Of a stretch of 8,912 nucleotides of DNA, positions 6,453 through 8,912 are shown one piece after another (the first letter of the stretch is position 1; each line of letters begins with the position of its first letter). Source of the stretch: an uncultured Eggerthella sp. (GTDB taxonomy: Bacteria; Actinomycetota; Coriobacteriia; Coriobacteriales; Eggerthellaceae); NCBI GenBank assembly GCA_902470405.1, contig CABRGJ010000022.1:1-8912 (forward strand), given 5' to 3'. The position numbers and the translations under genes were made by a program. The notes beneath the pieces are model-generated. The model was not told where the DNA came from and searched no databases. It saw only the letters and a list, made by a program, of their open reading frames with translations.

Positions 6453-6510
6453 AGGGAAGAAGCATCGAAGTCTTTGTGTGGGAGACCATCCGGCTCTTGA
6501 GGATAAGAAC

Positions 6511-7791
6511 ATGGCAAAACAAACAGACAAGAAAAACGAGACAGCAAATGCTGTCCTGTGCGTCAAGATGTTCGGGGCATTCACGATATCGCAGGGAGCT
6601 CGTGAAGCAATGGAGCATGTTCTTTTTGAACAAGACGAAGCATCGGCGACATCTGCGGAGATTACGGCCAGTCTGACTGGGCGCGCTCATAGACTATGGC
6701 TTCTCATTGCATATCTCATCGTGAATCGCGACCGCGGCGTTTCGCCGCAAGAACTGATCGATCTTCTTTGGCCTGAAGTGACGAGCAATAACCCAGCTTC
6801 TACACTTCAGAACAATGTGAGTCGCGCCCGCGCGATCTTCTCTGAAGCTCATTTTGCTCATGCTCGCGATCTGATCAAGTACACGGATGGCCTCTATTAT
6901 TGGGCTCCTGATGAGGAAACGATGATCGATACCGAACTCTTCGAAGCGCAAGCTCTTCGTGTCGGAGATTTCATTCCAGAAGACGATCCTGCAGAGCTTG
7001 ACCGCGCACTCGAAACTTGTCATCTCTACCAAGGAGATTTCTTGAGTGCGGCTTCCGATGTTTCCTGGTGTGCGAATCGAGCGGTCTATTATCGCACGCT
7101 CTATAAACGTTTATGTAAAACGACCATCGTCGCCCTTCTTGAGGCAGGACGCTTGAAAGAAGCAGAAACGCTTTGTCTTCAAGTCCTCAAGTTCGAGCCT
7201 GCGGCAGAAGAATTCAGCGGACTGCTGATGCGCGCATACATTATGGACAATGATCCCACCGCAGCGCTCGATCATTATCAATCGATCTCAGCATACCTGA
7301 CAGAAACATACGACATTCGTCCTGGTACGGAGATGGAAACTCAGCGTGAGATAGCTTTACAAGAGCTATACGGGCGAAGCATGACCAAAGAGAGCATTCG
7401 AAATTTTCTTTTCGAATCGAATGAAGATGACGGCGCGTTCGCCTGTAGCAATGCTGTTTTTCGCGAGATCACGCTTTTGCGTCTGCGAGAGATGGAACGC
7501 AGCGGAGAGGAATCGCATCTTATCGCGATCACGATCGACAACCAAATGCTCAAGAGCGATCGAAGGATCATCAACGCGAAACGCGTCGCGCAGGTGCTTT
7601 CGTCGACATTACGATCGAGCGACCCGTTCACGAAAGTGGGATCGAATCAATTCCTCGTACTATTGCCAAGCGCGAATGCCGAAAATGCACAAATGGTATT
7701 CGAGCGTATCGTAGCTCGTTTCAAAGATGTGTTCCCTCAAGCCGATATTGCCTTCAAAGTTTCTATGGTCAGCTTGGGAGCACTTCGGTAA
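6511..7791 (+). CDS. BTAD-family (SARP-like) transcriptional regulator with degenerate GGDEF-like C-terminus
   Basis: A probable DNA-binding regulator of 426 residues. The ATG at 6511 is chosen because GAGGA (6499-6503) sits seven bases upstream; an in-frame GTG at 6370 would add 47 residues without conserved character. Residues about 15-130 look like an OmpR/SARP winged helix: LCVKMFGAFTIS, then RLWLLIAYLIVNRDRGVSPQ, ELIDLLWPE, STLQNNVSRAR and a DGLYYW hairpin. Residues about 137-287 form the helical TPR-like bacterial transcriptional activation domain, including YQGDFL, GRLKEAETLCLQVLKFEP and the RPGTEM ending. Residues about 308-426 resemble a shortened GGDEF domain: DGAFACSNAVFREI at the start, SSDPFTKVGSNQFLVLLPS where active enzymes have the GGDEF loop, and ENAQMVFERIVARF after it. 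GSNQF (377-381) lacks the catalytic acidic residues, so it is probably a sensor or dimerisation module. It lies 18 bases before a small membrane ORF and trkH. The target genes are unknown. Confidence 0.87.
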   Translation: MAKQTDKKNETANAVLCVKMFGAFTISQGAREAMEHVLFEQDEASATSAEITASLTGRAHRLWLLIAYLIVNRDRGVSPQELIDLLWPEVTSNNPASTLQNNVSRARAIFSEAHFAHARDLIKYTDGLYYWAPDEETMIDTELFEAQALRVGDFIPEDDPAELDRALETCHLYQGDFLSAASDVSWCANRAVYYRTLYKRLCKTTIVALLEAGRLKEAETLCLQVLKFEPAAEEFSGLLMRAYIMDNDPTAALDHYQSISAYLTETYDIRPGTEMETQREIALQELYGRSMTKESIRNFLFESNEDDGAFACSNAVFREITLLRLREMERSGEESHLIAITIDNQMLKSDRRIINAKRVAQVLSSTLRSSDPFTKVGSNQFLVLLPSANAENAQMVFERIVARFKDVFPQADIAFKVSMVSLGALR

Positions 7792-7803
7792 ATGTACTAG
7801 AAT
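7774..7803 (+). promoter_or_regulatory. Candidate promoter for the small ORF and trkH, inside the end of the regulator gene
   Basis: TTGGGA (7774-7779) and TAGAAT (7798-7803, five of six consensus positions) are 18 bases apart. The -10 box ends six bases before the ATG at 7810, so transcription would be expected to begin at or next to that ATG, giving a leaderless mRNA. This would explain why the ORF has no Shine-Dalgarno. The -35 lies in the last codons of the regulator gene. Confidence 0.5.
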
Positions 7804-7809
7804 GAACGC

Positions 7810-7953
7810 ATGAGAAAACAGGTGAATCTGAAAGACCAGCTTTGGGAGCAAATTTGCAGCGTTGGTGCGGTGCTCATGAGCATGGTCGCATTGATCATCC
7901 TTCTCTACCTCATTACCATCATCGTCAGGTTCATTGCGTCGATGGTGGCGTAG
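7810..7953 (+). CDS. Small hydrophobic membrane protein (47 aa) upstream of trkH
   Basis: The 47-codon ORF (144 bases with TAG stop) has a polar, charged N-terminus, MRKQVNLKDQLWEQ, then one long hydrophobic segment at about residues 17-45 with a single Arg (GAVLMSMVALIILLYLITII, RFIASMVA). This fits a single-pass membrane peptide. It does not match a family I can name. It starts 18 bases after the BTAD regulator stop and ends 16 bases before the trkH start, so it sits as a middle gene of a compact cluster. There is no Shine-Dalgarno; translation may be leaderless from the TAGAAT box six bases upstream. Tiny membrane subunits exist in other potassium systems (KdpF of the Kdp ATPase), which makes an accessory role for TrkH conceivable, but that is analogy only. 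It could still be a non-coding stretch that happens to be open. Confidence 0.6.
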   Translation: MRKQVNLKDQLWEQICSVGAVLMSMVALIILLYLITIIVRFIASMVA

Positions 7954-7969
7954 GGAAGTGTAGCTTGCA

Positions 7970-8912
7970 ATGTGGAAGCGTTTTACGTTTGAAGATATTC
8001 GTATCATCGCGCATTACCTGGGAACGCTTACGTCTCTGTTCTCTGTCGCGCTGCTCATTCCTTTCATAACGGCGATCGTATTTCAGGAATGGGAGCCTGC
8101 AGCTCGCTATTTGCTGGCGGGGGGCATCTCGCTCACGCTCGGTTCTCTTTTGCGTATGGCGAAGATCGAGCCAGGACGCCTGACCCAACAACAAGCCATG
8201 GCGCTGACCGGATTCGCGTGGATGGTGCTCGCATTCGTGGCATCTATACCACTGGGCATGTCAGGCCACTATGCGAGCTACCTTGATGCGCTCTTCGATG
8301 GCGTTTCTGGTCTGACCACTACGGGCGCTTCCTTGATCATGGATCTCGAGCACCTTTCCTATGCGGATAACATGTGGCGCTTCGTCATGCATTTCCTTGG
8401 CGGCATGGGGCTTATCGTCATCGCGTTGTCGCTCGGTCTTCTGTCCTCGTCGACTTCGGGTCTCTACTCCTCTGAAGGACGAAGCGAACACGTGGTGCCC
8501 AATGTCATCACTACTACGCGTCTCATCAGTAAGATCTCCCTGACCGTGATCTGTATCGCGACGGTCTTGCTCATGGTCTTCTGTTTGTGTGCAGGCATGG
8601 AGCCTGTTCGTGCATTCCTTCATGGGTTGTGGATTTCGATATCAGGCTTCATGACGGCAGGCTTCGCGCCCACTAGCCAATCGATCATGTATTACCATTC
8701 CTATTTCCTCGAGCTTGCTTGTATGCTTCTCATGTTGCTAGGTATGGTGAACTTTGGCCTGTTCGTGGCCGTGTGGCGCGGCAAGACACACCTGTTCTTC
8801 AAAGACATGGAGATCCGAACCGGCCTTATCTGGATCGTGTTCATGGGTATTGTGTTCATGGCTACGCTCTCCTCAACGCAGCTCTTTTCCGACTTGCTCA
8901 CGATGCTGCGCC
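7970..8912 (+). CDS. trkH: TrkH-family potassium uptake channel subunit, 3' end beyond the window
   Basis: The first 314 codons of an integral membrane potassium transporter; about 480 residues is usual, so roughly a third is missing past base 8912. Hydrophobic segments are visible at about 15-38, 45-63, 78-98, 136-158, 187-209, 244-270 and 284-306. Two pore loops of the M1-P-M2 repeat type are present. The first, FDGVSGLTTTGASL (109-122), carries the filter TTTGA. The second, WISISGFMTAGFAP (221-234), carries its filter glycine Gly231. HFLGGMGLIVIALS (141-154) matches the conserved segment after the first loop in TrkH/KtrB. The ATG at 7970 has GGGAAG (7953-7958) upstream, overlapping the stop of the 47-codon ORF, so the two may be translationally coupled. 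TrkH normally works with a cytoplasmic NAD/ATP-binding TrkA, which would be expected downstream but is not visible. Confidence 0.92.
   Translation, partial: MWKRFTFEDIRIIAHYLGTLTSLFSVALLIPFITAIVFQEWEPAARYLLAGGISLTLGSLLRMAKIEPGRLTQQQAMALTGFAWMVLAFVASIPLGMSGHYASYLDALFDGVSGLTTTGASLIMDLEHLSYADNMWRFVMHFLGGMGLIVIALSLGLLSSSTSGLYSSEGRSEHVVPNVITTTRLISKISLTVICIATVLLMVFCLCAGMEPVRAFLHGLWISISGFMTAGFAPTSQSIMYYHSYFLELACMLLMLLGMVNFGLFVAVWRGKTHLFFKDMEIRTGLIWIVFMGIVFMATLSSTQLFSDLLTMLR

Larger units (their letters stand above)
5683..6510. other. Long stretch without a convincing gene (828 bases)
   Basis: Reading frames exist on both strands (for example 5715-5945, 5896-6222 and 6159-6428 plus, 5721-5936 minus). 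None has a Shine-Dalgarno with a normal start, a recognisable motif or protein-like composition. I recognise no tRNA, tmRNA, RNase P, 6S or SRP RNA signature. Structures present are a 10-bp inverted repeat at 5700-5755, two TGCTAGCA palindromes at 5999 and 6054, and GATCG/CGATC inverted pairs at 6188-6201 and 6247-6258. The 3' part must contain the promoter and leader of the BTAD regulator gene. Confidence 0.6.

Noticed and set aside
6370..6510. GTG start giving a 473-residue BTAD regulator
   Set aside because: No Shine-Dalgarno at the GTG, no domain-like sequence in the added 47 residues, and the ATG at 6511 has GAGGA seven bases upstream and starts just before the winged-helix domain.
7792..7809. 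Possible riboswitch (for example c-di-AMP type) controlling trkH
   Set aside because: Only 18 bases separate the regulator stop and the small ORF, and the likely promoter leaves no leader, so there is no room for an aptamer.

Overview
The window looks like a chromosomal segment of a moderate-GC actinobacterium, most plausibly class Coriobacteriia (Eggerthellaceae-like). This is inference from several signs: two class II tRNA-Ser genes with encoded CCA, a BTAD-type (SARP-like) regulator, a putative actinobacterial-style leaderless start, mixed codon usage at about 50% GC by eye, and an actinobacterial-looking crotonase. No 16S rRNA or other decisive marker is present. I see no CRISPR array, transposase, integrase or phage gene.

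Layout. (1) 31-980: a minus-strand enoyl-CoA hydratase/isomerase-family gene ending in an unusually long perfect-palindrome terminator. (2) 981-1235: a divergent intergenic region with a 10-bp hairpin in the presumed bipA leader. (3) 1236-3050: the translational GTPase bipA/typA, followed by a terminator. (4) 3123-5271: a probable two-gene operon coding for a parvulin-type peptidyl-prolyl isomerase lipoprotein (start placed at 3273) and an orphan ABC-type ATPase. (5) 5313-5682: tRNA-Ser(GGA) and tRNA-Ser(CGA), each followed by an intrinsic terminator. (6) 5683-6510: about 830 bases with no convincing gene but several inverted repeats. (7) 6511-8912: a BTAD-family transcription factor with a degenerate GGDEF-like C-terminus (GSNQF in place of GGDEF), then a 47-codon hydrophobic small ORF, then the first 314 codons of a TrkH-family potassium transporter that runs off the window.

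How they fit together. The first six genes are housekeeping in character: translation, tRNA, extracytoplasmic protein folding and acyl-CoA metabolism. The most interesting stretch is 6511-8912. A transcription factor carrying what looks like a decayed nucleotide-cyclase domain sits 18 bases upstream of a tiny membrane protein and a potassium channel-like transporter. A good promoter candidate at the end of the regulator gene has its -10 box six bases before the small ORF's ATG, so that message may be leaderless. A regulatory or accessory link between the regulator, the small protein and potassium uptake is a hypothesis based on position only.
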